Source of the DNA: Candidatus Micrarchaeota archaeon CG08_land_8_20_14_0_20_59_11
GTDB lineage: Archaea > Micrarchaeota > Micrarchaeia > Norongarragalinales > Norongarragalinaceae
DNA: 9,894 bases
Assembly (NCBI GenBank): GCA_002763345.1
Contig: PEXZ01000042.1
Location: 1 to 9,894 of the forward strand
Reading direction: 5' to 3'
The notes under the pieces were generated by a model, which saw only the letters and a program-made list of their open reading frames with translations, did no database searches and was not told the origin of the DNA. Positions 1 through 5,355 of the stretch are shown here, in pieces (position 1 is the stretch's first letter; each line of letters opens with the position of its first letter). A program made the position numbers and the translations under genes.

Positions 1-3
1 AAG

Positions 4-282
4 GTGAATTTTGACGCCTTCAGGGAGGGACAAACGACTGTGCCTCGGAAGCCAAATGGTTACGAGCGCGGAGTACTCTGGTATACGATTTCATACGCTT
101 CAATCCGCGATACCGGACTTCTACGACTTGTACACGGAATCGCACGTGCATACAGAGTCGCACTTGCACGCAGAGTCGCGGAAGCCGCCGGAACCGTCCA
201 TCAGGAGGAGTTTGAGGCGGCGAAAGCCCTCAACGACGAGAAGCTACTTGAGATATTAAGGAAGAAGCTGCCATCATCATAG
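4..282 (+). CDS. Doubtful small hypothetical protein, possibly 5'-truncated
   Basis: An open frame of 92 codons starts with GTG and ends with TAG 14 bp before tRNA-Ser. The frame is still open to the first base of the window, so the true start may lie outside. I do not recognise the protein. The first two thirds are basic with no visible motif and use codons that are rare in neighbouring genes (CTA, GTA, CGA, CTT). The last 33 residues are acidic/helical (EEFEAAKALNDEKLLEILRK) with codon use more like the rest of the window. The middle (codons 43-60) is encoded by a degenerate 18-bp tandem repeat. It could be a genuine small protein, the tail of a larger one, or a decayed gene joined by frameshift. 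No domain or neighbour suggests a function. Confidence 0.35.
   Translation: MNFDAFREGQTTVPRKPNGYERGVLWYTISYASIRDTGLLRLVHGIARAYRVALARRVAEAAGTVHQEEFEAAKALNDEKLLEILRKKLPSS
129..182 (+). repeat. Three degenerate 18-bp tandem units
   Basis: Units 129-146, 147-164 and 165-182 share the pattern TGyAyrCrGArTCGCrcg. Because 18 is a multiple of three, the repeat adds six residues per unit in any frame. In the frame of the ORF at 4-282 the units read roughly VHGIAR, AYRVAL, ARRVAE. In the next frame they read with a repeated TESH core. Conservation looks better at the DNA level than in either protein. Confidence 0.6.
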
Positions 283-295
283 GCACGGTTTCGGT

Positions 296-400
296 GCGGG
301 GATGGCAGAGTGGTCTAATGCGCTCGCCTTGAGTGCGTTCGCGCGACGCGCAAGCAAGCGAGTGCCTTCGGGCGCACGAGTTCGAATCTCGTTCCCCGCG
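296..400 (+). tRNA. tRNA-Ser (anticodon UGA) with intron at 37/38
   Basis: A complete type II tRNA can be folded. The acceptor stem GCGGGGA (296-302) pairs with 393-399 with no mismatch. The D-arm uses 305-307 with 319-321. The anticodon stem CTCGC (323-327) pairs with GCGAG (358-362). The variable arm GCC-TTCG-GGC spans 364-373. The T-arm ACGAG-TTCGAAT-CTCGT spans 376-392. Anticodon TGA is at 330-332. G400 is the discriminator, as in archaeal tRNA-Ser, and argues against the other long-arm tRNA, Leu. CCA is not encoded. The anticodon stem closes only if 334-356 is removed as an intron, giving loop CUUGAGA. A weak TATA-like stretch near 252-258 could be the promoter. Confidence 0.93.
334..356 (+). 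other. 23-nt intron of tRNA-Ser, canonical position 37/38
   Basis: Exon bases CTTG (328-331) pair with intron bases CAAG (351-354), forming the 4-bp central helix of a bulge-helix-bulge motif. The 5' bulge is A332 G333|T334 and the 3' bulge is C355 A356|A357, with the anticodon stem as outer helix. The inner helix GCGT/ACGC (335-338 with 346-349) leaves G350 unpaired or in a G.U pair, so the motif is slightly relaxed. The archaeal tRNA splicing endonuclease would cut after 333 and after 356. Confidence 0.85.
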
Positions 401-414
401 TAACATACGCAACC

Positions 415-421
415 ATTAAAT
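415..421 (+). promoter_or_regulatory. TATA-like box of the lonB C-half gene
   Basis: ATTAAAT is centred about 26 bp before the ATG at 444. That is the usual archaeal distance from TATA box to transcription start, so transcription would begin at or very near the ATG and the mRNA would be leaderless. No convincing Shine-Dalgarno sequence is seen. Transcription therefore appears independent of the tRNA-Ser gene ending 15 bp upstream of the box. Confidence 0.55.
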
Positions 422-443
422 CCTTTGAGTCGGTGTTTTCACT

Positions 444-566
444 ATGAAGCCTAAGCTGTCCGAAGCGCGCGTTTCCTCGAAGCAGGAGCGCAAGCACGCG
501 GGCTTCGTCTACAACGTAACCACGGACATGGGCAACCTTTTCGCCAACGGCTTCCTTGTGAGCAAT
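444..566 (+). other. Putative split-intein C-fragment (IntC), 41 codons
   Basis: The segment ends at AAT (564-566, Asn41), followed by TCC (Ser42), the expected terminal Asn and nucleophilic +1 Ser of an intein. The 41-residue size is typical of natural IntC pieces (about 35-45 residues). The usual penultimate His is replaced by Ser40, a substitution found in a minority of inteins. The first 20 residues are basic and hydrophilic and carry no endonuclease motif. I see no block A, B or N-terminal Cys anywhere in the window, so the partner IntN is not here. Confidence 0.82.
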
Positions 567-1820
567 TCCGGAGGTCTGGGCACGCCCCCGCACCTGCGCG
601 TCGCTCCCGGCGCCGTGCATCGCGCCCACCGCGGCGTCCTTTTCATAGACGAGGTCGCGTCGCTGTCGCCGAAGGCGCAGCAGGAACTGCTGACTGCGCT
701 GCAGGAGCGCAAGTTCTCGATTTCGGGGCAGAGCGAGATGAGCTCCGGCGCGCTCGTGCACACGGAGCCCGTGCCGTGCGACTTCGTGCTCATCGCAGCA
801 GGCAACTACAAGGACTTGCAGAAGATGCACCCCGCGCTGCGCTCGAGAATACGCGGCTACGGCTACGAGGCGTACATGGAGGAGACGATGCCCGATACGC
901 CCGAAAACAGGGGGAAGCTCGTGCGCTTCATCGCGCAGGAGGTGACGAAGGACGGGAAGATTCCGCACTTCGACAAGAGCGGCATAGACGCGATCATAGA
1001 CGAGGCGAGAAAGCGCGCAGGAAGGAAAAACCGGTTCACGCTTAAGCTGAGGGAACTCGGCGGGCTCGTTCGCGCCGCAGGGGATTTGGCGAAGGAGGAC
1101 GGCTCGCAATTCGTGAACGCCGGGCACGTCGCGAAAGCGAAGAAGCTAGCGCAGACGCTCGAACAGCAGATAGTCCAGCAGATGATAGACGTGAAGAAGG
1201 ACTACCAGGTATTCCTCACCAAGGGCTCCGCAGTCGGGCGCGTCAACGGTTTGGCGGTCATGGGCGACGCAGGCATTATCATGCCCATCGTGGCGGAAGT
1301 GGCTCCTGCGGCGTCGCGCGAGGAGAGCAGGATTATCGCAACCGGAAAGCTCGGCGAAATCGCGAAGGAAGCGGTTGAGAACGTCTCGGCGATTATCAAG
1401 AAGCACACCGGCAAGGACACGAGCTCCTACGACATCCACATTCAATTCTTACAGACGCATGAGGGCGTCGAGGGCGACAGCGCGTCCGTTTCCGTTGCAA
1501 CTGCGGTCATATCCGCGCTTGAGGAGGTGCCTGTTGACCAGAGCGTTGCCATGACGGGCTCCATCAGCGTGCGCGGCGGCGTGCTTCCGGTCGGCGGAAT
1601 CGTGCCTAAGGTGGAAGCAGCGATAGAGGCGGGAGTCAAAACGGTCATAATTCCCGAGTCCAACAAGGAGGATTTGGGCGCGCTGAACGGCGGGACGCTG
1701 AAGAAAATAAAAATAGTGCCCGTGAAGAACATCTACGAGGTGCTGAAGAGTGCGCTCGTGGAAGGAAAGAAAAAGAAGGCGCTCCTCGCGAAGATAAAGC
1801 GCGAATTCAGGGAGAACTGA
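444..1820 (+). CDS. lonB: LonB protease C-terminal part, fused to an N-terminal intein C-fragment
   Basis: 458 residues. Residues 1-41 resemble an intein C-terminal half: block F-like VYNVTTDMGNLFANG at 22-36, then GFLVSN ending in Asn41, with Ser42 as first extein residue. From 42 the protein is archaeal LonB: SGGLGTP, Walker B GVLFIDE (64-70), sensor-1 VLIAAGN (to N121), arginine-finger region ALRSRI (131-136), then the Lon protease domain. Its dyad is Ser346 (EGDSAS) and Lys389 (GGIVPK). The 43-residue spacing equals that of known Lon dyads. Family members also have Walker A and two membrane helices before this segment; here they are absent. TGA at 426-428 closes the frame upstream and no earlier start exists, so ATG 444 is the start. 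The product should be inactive as an ATPase unless joined to an N-terminal half by trans-splicing. A pseudogene or assembly break is less likely given the intact domain and own promoter. Confidence 0.93.
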   Translation: MKPKLSEARVSSKQERKHAGFVYNVTTDMGNLFANGFLVSNSGGLGTPPHLRVAPGAVHRAHRGVLFIDEVASLSPKAQQELLTALQERKFSISGQSEMSSGALVHTEPVPCDFVLIAAGNYKDLQKMHPALRSRIRGYGYEAYMEETMPDTPENRGKLVRFIAQEVTKDGKIPHFDKSGIDAIIDEARKRAGRKNRFTLKLRELGGLVRAAGDLAKEDGSQFVNAGHVAKAKKLAQTLEQQIVQQMIDVKKDYQVFLTKGSAVGRVNGLAVMGDAGIIMPIVAEVAPAASREESRIIATGKLGEIAKEAVENVSAIIKKHTGKDTSSYDIHIQFLQTHEGVEGDSASVSVATAVISALEEVPVDQSVAMTGSISVRGGVLPVGGIVPKVEAAIEAGVKTVIIPESNKEDLGALNGGTLKKIKIVPVKNIYEVLKSALVEGKKKKALLAKIKREFREN

Positions 1821-1862
1821 TTTTAAAAAAGTTTTGAAGGGCGCAAAAAAGAAACGCGCCCT
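1821..1862. terminator. Convergent T-tract and stem-loop between lonB and ftsZ
   Basis: Right after the lonB stop lies TTTTAAAAAAGTTTT (1821-1835). It is followed by a perfect 7-bp stem AGGGCGC (1838-1844) / GCGCCCT (1856-1862) with an A-rich 11-nt loop. Read on the minus strand the loop is TTTCTTTTTT and the next tract is AAAACTTTTTTAAAA. Both convergent transcripts thus meet T-rich runs of the kind archaeal polymerase terminates in. Confidence 0.6.
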
Positions 1863-1869
1863 CCCGAAA

Positions 1870-2943
1870 TCAGAAGCTGATGCTCGCGAGCCCGACGTCC
1901 AGCGCCTTCTCCTTGGAGCGCACGTCCTTGCCGATGATGTGCGGGCTGGTGATGCCGGTGACGATGCTCGTCACTACGACTTTGTCGCCGAGCTCGGGGT
2001 TGATGCGCGCGCCCCACTTGACGTAGGCGTTCGGGTCAAACGACTCCGTGATGCCCTCGCCGATTGCAACAGCGTCCCCGAGCGATAGGTTCGGCCCGCC
2101 GCTTATCAGCACGAGCGCGCCCTTGCTTCCGACGTAGTCGACGTCGAGCAGCGGGTGCTCGAGCGTGTTCTTGACGGCGTCCTGCACCTTGTTGTTGCCC
2201 TGCGCCTCGCCTATTGAAATCATGGCGACTCCTGCGTTGCCCATTATCATGCGCAAGTCCGCGAAGTCGATGTTCATCAGCGACGGCAGCATGATGGTGT
2301 CAGCGATGCCCTTGACGCTGCGAGCCACGAGGGTGTCCGCAACTGCAAAAGCCTGGTTCATTGGCAGGTTGGGCACGTACGAAACGAGCCTGTTGTTGTC
2401 TATGATGACGACGGTGTCCGAGTTCTCGCGGAGCGCGTCAAGTCCCCAGTCCGCCTTGTCCAAGCGCGCGCGCTCAAGAGCGAACGGGTAGGTAACCATG
2501 GCAACCACCATCGCGCCCTGCTGCTTCGCAATCTGCGCGATGACTGGCGCCGCACCAGTGCCGGTGCCGCCTCCCATTCCGGCTGTTATAAAGACGAGTT
2601 CTGTGTCCTTGAGCACCTCGGCGAGCTTGTCGCGGGACTGTTCGGCAGCTTTCATCCCGATTTCCGGGAATCCTCCTGCGCCCAAGCCCTTCGTCATGGA
2701 AGCGCCTATGAGCAGCCTGCGGTCCGCCTCCATCATCTTAAGGTGGTTCTGGTCGGTGTTGACGGCGACGGTGGTGGCGCTCTTCAATCCCATCTTGTGA
2801 AGGCGGGTTACGGTGTTGGAACCTCCGCCTCCTACGCCCACTACGGTTATCTTAACCTTGGCGGGCACGAAATCCTTGCCCAGTTCCTCGGGCAGAGGAG
2901 TCTTGGCGCTGTATTTCAGCGCGTCGGCAATCAATCCATCCAT
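1870..2943 (-). CDS. ftsZ: Cell division protein FtsZ (downstream copy, FtsZ1-like)
   Basis: A tubulin-superfamily GTPase that polymerises into the cytokinetic ring. From the start chosen it has 357 residues. The glycine-rich nucleotide loop VGVGGGGSNT is at 35-44, the tubulin signature GGGTGTG at 124-130, IDNNRL near 181-186, and the synergy/T7 loop NIDFADL at 224-230 supplies the catalytic Asp. The C-terminal tail is short, without a recognisable FtsA/ZipA-type peptide. The frame also allows ATG at 2955 and 2952, but GGAGATGAT (2959-2951) is well spaced for ATG 2943. That start aligns MDGLIADAL with MEDIVKSAL of the upstream copy. The segment GVAMISIGE...TLEHPLLDVDY resembles archaeal FtsZ1 as I recall it; the subfamily call is tentative. 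It lies 120 bp behind the other ftsZ and may have its own promoter. Confidence 0.97.
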   Translation of the reverse strand: MDGLIADALKYSAKTPLPEELGKDFVPAKVKITVVGVGGGGSNTVTRLHKMGLKSATTVAVNTDQNHLKMMEADRRLLIGASMTKGLGAGGFPEIGMKAAEQSRDKLAEVLKDTELVFITAGMGGGTGTGAAPVIAQIAKQQGAMVVAMVTYPFALERARLDKADWGLDALRENSDTVVIIDNNRLVSYVPNLPMNQAFAVADTLVARSVKGIADTIMLPSLMNIDFADLRMIMGNAGVAMISIGEAQGNNKVQDAVKNTLEHPLLDVDYVGSKGALVLISGGPNLSLGDAVAIGEGITESFDPNAYVKWGARINPELGDKVVVTSIVTGITSPHIIGKDVRSKEKALDVGLASISF

Positions 2944-2982
2944 TCTTCTCATCATCTCCTGTTACGGTGGGTTCTGCTTCGG

Positions 2983-2991
2983 TTTTATCAA
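2983..2991 (-). promoter_or_regulatory. Possible TATA box for the downstream ftsZ
   Basis: On the minus strand TTGATAAAA is centred about 44 bp before ATG 2943. A start near 2961 would give a leader of about 18 nt that just includes the Shine-Dalgarno GGAG. The preceding T-tract behind the other ftsZ supports separate transcription. This is a single sequence match, so weak. Confidence 0.35.
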
Positions 2992-3047
2992 AGCCATCTT
3001 CATCCCGCGGCAAACAAGCGAAACCGCGTTCACGGAAGCCATAGGTG

Positions 3048-3062
3048 AAAAAATAAACGAAA
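3048..3062 (-). terminator. T-rich tract behind the upstream ftsZ
   Basis: Directly after the TGA of the upstream ftsZ the minus strand reads TTTCGTTTATTTTTT. T-runs of this type are sufficient for intrinsic termination in archaea. It implies that at least part of transcription stops between the two ftsZ genes. The rest of the 120-bp gap shows no ORF or repeat. Confidence 0.45.
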
Positions 3063-3063
3063 C

Positions 3064-4137
3064 TCAGCCGATTACCTCGATGTCGTATCCCAGCTCGCGC
3101 TTCGCCTCCTTGCGCGATATCGGGCGGCCGACGATGTGCGGCGAACTCACGCCGGTCACGATGGCGGTGATTTCCATCTTGCCGTCGTACGACGGAATCA
3201 GGCGCGCGCCCCACTTGACGTTCGCCTGCGGGTCCATCTGCTCCGTAACCATCTCGCCCGCGCGGATTGCGTCGCCGAGCGTCAGGTCGCTGCCTCCTGC
3301 GATGTGGATTATCGCGCCCTTTCCTCCAGCGAAGTCCACGTCGAGCAGGCGGTTCTTCATGACGCCGTCAACGGCGTCCTCCACCTTCGACGGACCCTTT
3401 CCGGTTCCGACTGCAATCATTCCGACGTCGCCGTGCCCCATGATTGCGCGCACGTCTGCGAAGTCGATGTTGACGAGCGACGGCTGCGTGATTGTGAAGA
3501 CGAGCCCGCCGATTGCCTTCGCGAGTATTTCGTCGGCAACGAGGAACGCCTGGTTCATCGGCAGGTTCGGGACGATTTCCACAAGTCGGTTGTTGTCAAG
3601 TATGATGACGCTGTCCGCAACCTCGCGCAAACGCTGGATTCCCTCTTCCGCCTTTTTCACGCGGGCGCGCTCCAGCGCGAAAGGATAAGTCACCATCGCG
3701 ACTACGATTGCGCCCTGCTCCTTCGCGATTTCCGCGACAACTGGCGAGGCACCCGTACCGGTTCCGCCTCCCATTCCCGCGCACAGGAATACTAGGTGCG
3801 AGCCGGCCAGCGCCTTCTCGATTTCTGCTCGGTCAACCTCGGCGCACTTCGCCCCCACCTCGGGGAATCCTCCTGCTCCGAGCCCCTTCGTAACGCTCCT
3901 TCCGATGAGCATCTTGTTGATGCCCTCGTCAAGCATGTTCAAGTGCTGCCTATCGGCGTTGACCGCGTAAAGCTGCGCGCCCTTGACGTCGAGCCTCTTC
4001 AGGCGATTGACGGTGTTGTTCCCGCCGCCTCCGACTCCTACGACGCAAATTTTTATTTCCTCGAACTCTCCGCCCGACGCAGCCTCGCGCCTTGCAGAAC
4101 CCGAACCGCCCAAAGCAGATTTAACGATGTCTTCCAT
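3064..4137 (-). CDS. ftsZ: Cell division protein FtsZ (upstream copy, possibly FtsZ2-like)
   Basis: A second FtsZ GTPase, 357 residues, the same length as its neighbour. VGVGGGGNNT is at 33-42, GGGTGTG at 123-129, DNNRLV at 181-186 and T7 loop NIDFADV at 223-229. All GTP-binding and hydrolysis elements are present, so both copies should polymerise. It differs from the neighbour in the N-terminus (a Gly/Ser/Ala-rich stretch at 10-23), in the GHGDVGMIAVG segment and in the C-terminus. The frame opens at GTG 4143, but GAGGCGA (4153-4147) is nine bases from ATG 4137 and only three from the GTG, so ATG 4137 is preferred. Many archaea carry FtsZ1 and FtsZ2 with distinct roles, usually at separate loci. 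The tandem arrangement here suggests duplication in place or co-regulation. It is transcribed divergently from a ribbon-helix-helix gene. Confidence 0.97.
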   Translation of the reverse strand: MEDIVKSALGGSGSARREAASGGEFEEIKICVVGVGGGGNNTVNRLKRLDVKGAQLYAVNADRQHLNMLDEGINKMLIGRSVTKGLGAGGFPEVGAKCAEVDRAEIEKALAGSHLVFLCAGMGGGTGTGASPVVAEIAKEQGAIVVAMVTYPFALERARVKKAEEGIQRLREVADSVIILDNNRLVEIVPNLPMNQAFLVADEILAKAIGGLVFTITQPSLVNIDFADVRAIMGHGDVGMIAVGTGKGPSKVEDAVDGVMKNRLLDVDFAGGKGAIIHIAGGSDLTLGDAIRAGEMVTEQMDPQANVKWGARLIPSYDGKMEITAIVTGVSSPHIVGRPISRKEAKRELGYDIEVIG

Positions 4138-4192
4138 GTTCACATATCGCCTCTTTTTAGCGTATATCTGGCAGAAGCAAGAACGATTGGGC

Positions 4193-4202
4193 TATTTAAA
4201 AG
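4193..4202 (-). promoter_or_regulatory. TATA box of the upstream ftsZ
   Basis: The minus strand reads CTTTTAAATA, close to the archaeal TATA consensus. Transcription would start near 4171, giving a leader of about 34 nt with Shine-Dalgarno GAGGCGA before ATG 4137. Confidence 0.6.
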
Positions 4203-4209
4203 GCTTTCG

Positions 4210-4279
4210 TTATATCGGAAGTGCGCTCTGCAGAATTTTTTGGATATAAATCCATAGGTTTAAATATAGTCCGATATAA
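4210..4279. promoter_or_regulatory. Inverted repeats in the ftsZ / RHH divergent promoter
   Basis: TTATATCGGA (4210-4219) recurs as its exact reverse complement TCCGATATAA (4270-4279), 50 bp away. Between them lies the perfect palindrome TGGAT-ATAA-ATCCA (4241-4254). The left arm adjoins the ftsZ TATA box and the right arm adjoins the TATA box of the RHH gene. Such placement would let one bound regulator affect both promoters. The adjacent ribbon-helix-helix protein is the obvious candidate, which is inference. Confidence 0.5.
4259..4268 (+). promoter_or_regulatory. TATA box of the RHH gene
   Basis: TTTAAATATA matches the archaeal TATA consensus and is centred about 48 bp before ATG 4312, predicting a start near 4289 and a leader of about 23 nt. 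An overlapping alternative, GATATAAT at 4273-4280, would start about 13 nt later. Confidence 0.55.
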
Positions 4280-4311
4280 TGGTTTGGGGTAGCAAACCCG
4301 GGTTGTGAAAG

Positions 4312-4479
4312 ATGCCGGACTCTGAGTCGTTCCTTGTGACGGTGCCTATCGAGTGGAAACTTGAGAAATACTCCACGGACATGCGCAAATTCCCGTCAGT
4401 TCAGGACTACATACGCGAGCTCGTGCGTCGCGACATCGAGGCGTTCGAGAAGGAAGCCGCCAACGACGCGAAGAAATAG
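4312..4479 (+). CDS. Small ribbon-helix-helix (CopG/Arc-like) DNA-binding protein
   Basis: 55 codons, ATG 4312 to TAG 4479. Residues 6-14 (SFLVTVPIE) form a plausible beta strand, as in the ribbon that inserts into the DNA major groove. Two helices follow: about 15-26, and SVQDYIRELVRRDIEAFEKE (29-48), whose Ser-x-x-x-Tyr-Ile-Arg-x-Leu-Val-Arg-Arg pattern is typical of helix 2 in this fold. Members act as dimers. The tail is charged (NDAKK). The gene is divergent from ftsZ across a region with inverted repeats, which suggests autoregulation and possibly ftsZ control; this is inference. No toxin gene follows, so an antitoxin role is unsupported. A T-tract follows the stop, so it looks monocistronic. 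Only a weak Shine-Dalgarno-like GGTTGTG (4301-4307) precedes the start. Confidence 0.8.
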   Translation: MPDSESFLVTVPIEWKLEKYSTDMRKFPSVQDYIRELVRRDIEAFEKEAANDAKK

Positions 4480-4483
4480 GCGA

Positions 4484-4494
4484 TTTTATTTTTT
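4484..4494 (+). terminator. T-tract behind the RHH gene
   Basis: TTTTATTTTTT begins 5 bp after the RHH stop codon, matching archaeal intrinsic terminators. It lies between this gene and the convergent rps24e. No comparable T-run is seen on the minus strand behind rps24e. Confidence 0.5.
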
Positions 4495-4518
4495 GTCCGC
4501 GTGCCGCAGCGGAGCGAG

Positions 4519-4872
4519 TCATGCCGCGGCTTTTTCAGCTGGTACGGCTGCTGGTTTGGCTGGTTCTGCGGGCGCTTCCTCCTTCTTTTCCGCTTTCTTC
4601 TTTGTCCCTCGTGCCGCGAGATACTTGCGCGCCTCGTATTTCTCGAGCGCCTCCTTCGACGAGTAGGCGCTCGCGCTTATGCGCGCGCTCTTCGAACCGA
4701 ATTCCTGCACGATTTCGCGTATGACTATGCAGTCGGCTTTCGCGCCGAGCGCCTTCGCTATCTCCGCCGCAACGTGCTGGCGCGACGGCGTCGCACCCTC
4801 TACGTGCGCGGACGCCACGATGTCTGTTCGCGAATAAAGCGGGTTCTCCTTCTTCTCGATTATTTCAACCAA
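4519..4872 (-). CDS. rps24e: Small-subunit ribosomal protein S24e
   Basis: 117 residues. The archaeal/eukaryotic S24e signature is clear: EIIEKKENPLYSR near the N-terminus, HVEGATPSR at about 23-31, then IVQEFGSKSARISASAY and SSKEALEKYEARKYL. It is part of the 30S subunit. The core ends near residue 90; the remaining 27 or so residues form a Lys/Glu then Ala/Pro-rich tail, longer than usual for the family and probably disordered. The start is TTG 4872; GGTGAT overlapping the stop of the upstream membrane gene sits six bases before it. It is last in the minus-strand cluster; the rps27ae gene that often follows in archaea is absent and replaced by a convergent gene. Confidence 0.96.
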   Translation of the reverse strand: MVEIIEKKENPLYSRTDIVASAHVEGATPSRQHVAAEIAKALGAKADCIVIREIVQEFGSKSARISASAYSSKEALEKYEARKYLAARGTKKKAEKKEEAPAEPAKPAAVPAEKAAA

Positions 4873-4878
4873 CGAAAA

Positions 4879-5355
4879 TCACCTTTTCTTGAATTTCTTA
4901 ATCAGGCGCGGCGTGGCGTATTCGTGCCAGCCGATTCCGAAGTATTGGTTCATCAGCGCCTTGGCGCAGAACAGTCCCGCGAACATGCCGAAAATCTGAG
5001 CAGCGAGCGGGACGTACGACGCCTGCATTCCAGCAAGCGCGTCTGGAACCGTTTCCACGAAGAAAGCGAACGAGACGCAGGACAGTCCGACGAATGCGAG
5101 CGAGCCCAGGAAGAGCGCGCGCTTCCCGACGCCCTTCTGCGTCGCGAACAGGTCATAGGCGACGTGGAGCAGGGAAAGAATCGCCGCCAACAGGAATGCC
5201 GACGCGAAAAAATCCTTGGCGGACGCCATCCAGTCGCCGTAGAGCACGCGATCGGGGAACGAACCGAAGACGAGCATCAGCAAAATGAAAAGGAAAGCCG
5301 CTACGAGAACTGAAGCAATCGAAGTCGCGATGCGCGCCCACTTGTTCTTCAGCAT
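4879..5355 (-). CDS. Four-helix membrane protein, paralogue of the next gene upstream
   Basis: 158 residues of unknown function. Hydrophobic segments lie at about 8-31, 44-68, 79-101 and 112-134, with a basic C-terminus (KKFKKR). Just after helix 4 is NQYFGIGWHEYATPRLIKK (136-154), nearly identical to the end of the neighbouring protein. The N-terminus MLKNKWAR also aligns with that protein (MFLSKWTR), and so does the region after helix 2 (DLFATQKG against DLLFGKGK). No catalytic motif is recognisable; the conserved Trp, His and Glu might bind a metal or lipid headgroup, which is speculation. ATG 5355 directly follows the TAA of the upstream gene, and its own stop overlaps the Shine-Dalgarno of rps24e, so the genes are probably co-translated. 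Confidence 0.9.
   Translation of the reverse strand: MLKNKWARIATSIASVLVAAFLFILLMLVFGSFPDRVLYGDWMASAKDFFASAFLLAAILSLLHVAYDLFATQKGVGKRALFLGSLAFVGLSCVSFAFFVETVPDALAGMQASYVPLAAQIFGMFAGLFCAKALMNQYFGIGWHEYATPRLIKKFKKR

Noticed and set aside
11..259. Second open frame over the 18-bp repeats with a TESH-containing repeat protein
   Set aside because: No start context, it ends without features, and it fully overlaps another weak frame. The periodicity is simply that of the DNA repeat.
1..443. Integrated element boundary at tRNA-Ser
   Set aside because: No integrase, no direct repeat of the tRNA 3' end, and lonB follows immediately; nothing supports an attachment site.
315..1127. Minus-strand open frame of 270 codons opposite lonB and tRNA-Ser
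   Set aside because: It spans the tRNA gene and the IntC region, is Arg/His/Val-rich without domains, and mirrors the coding frame of lonB.
444..1820. Interpretation of the lonB piece as a simple pseudogene
   Set aside because: The frame is intact through all catalytic motifs, has its own promoter-like element, and begins exactly with an intein C-fragment, which random truncation would not predict.
2813..3688. Long plus-strand open frame of 291 codons antisense to both ftsZ genes
   Set aside because: It crosses the ftsZ intergenic gap, has low-complexity Ser/Pro/Ile composition, and is explained by the strong third-position GC of the genes on the other strand. The same holds for the other long antisense frames in this window.
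4501..5313. Plus-strand open frame of 270 codons opposite rps24e and the membrane gene
   Set aside because: Arg/Glu-rich shadow frame; the minus strand has recognisable S24e and a paralogue-supported membrane protein here.
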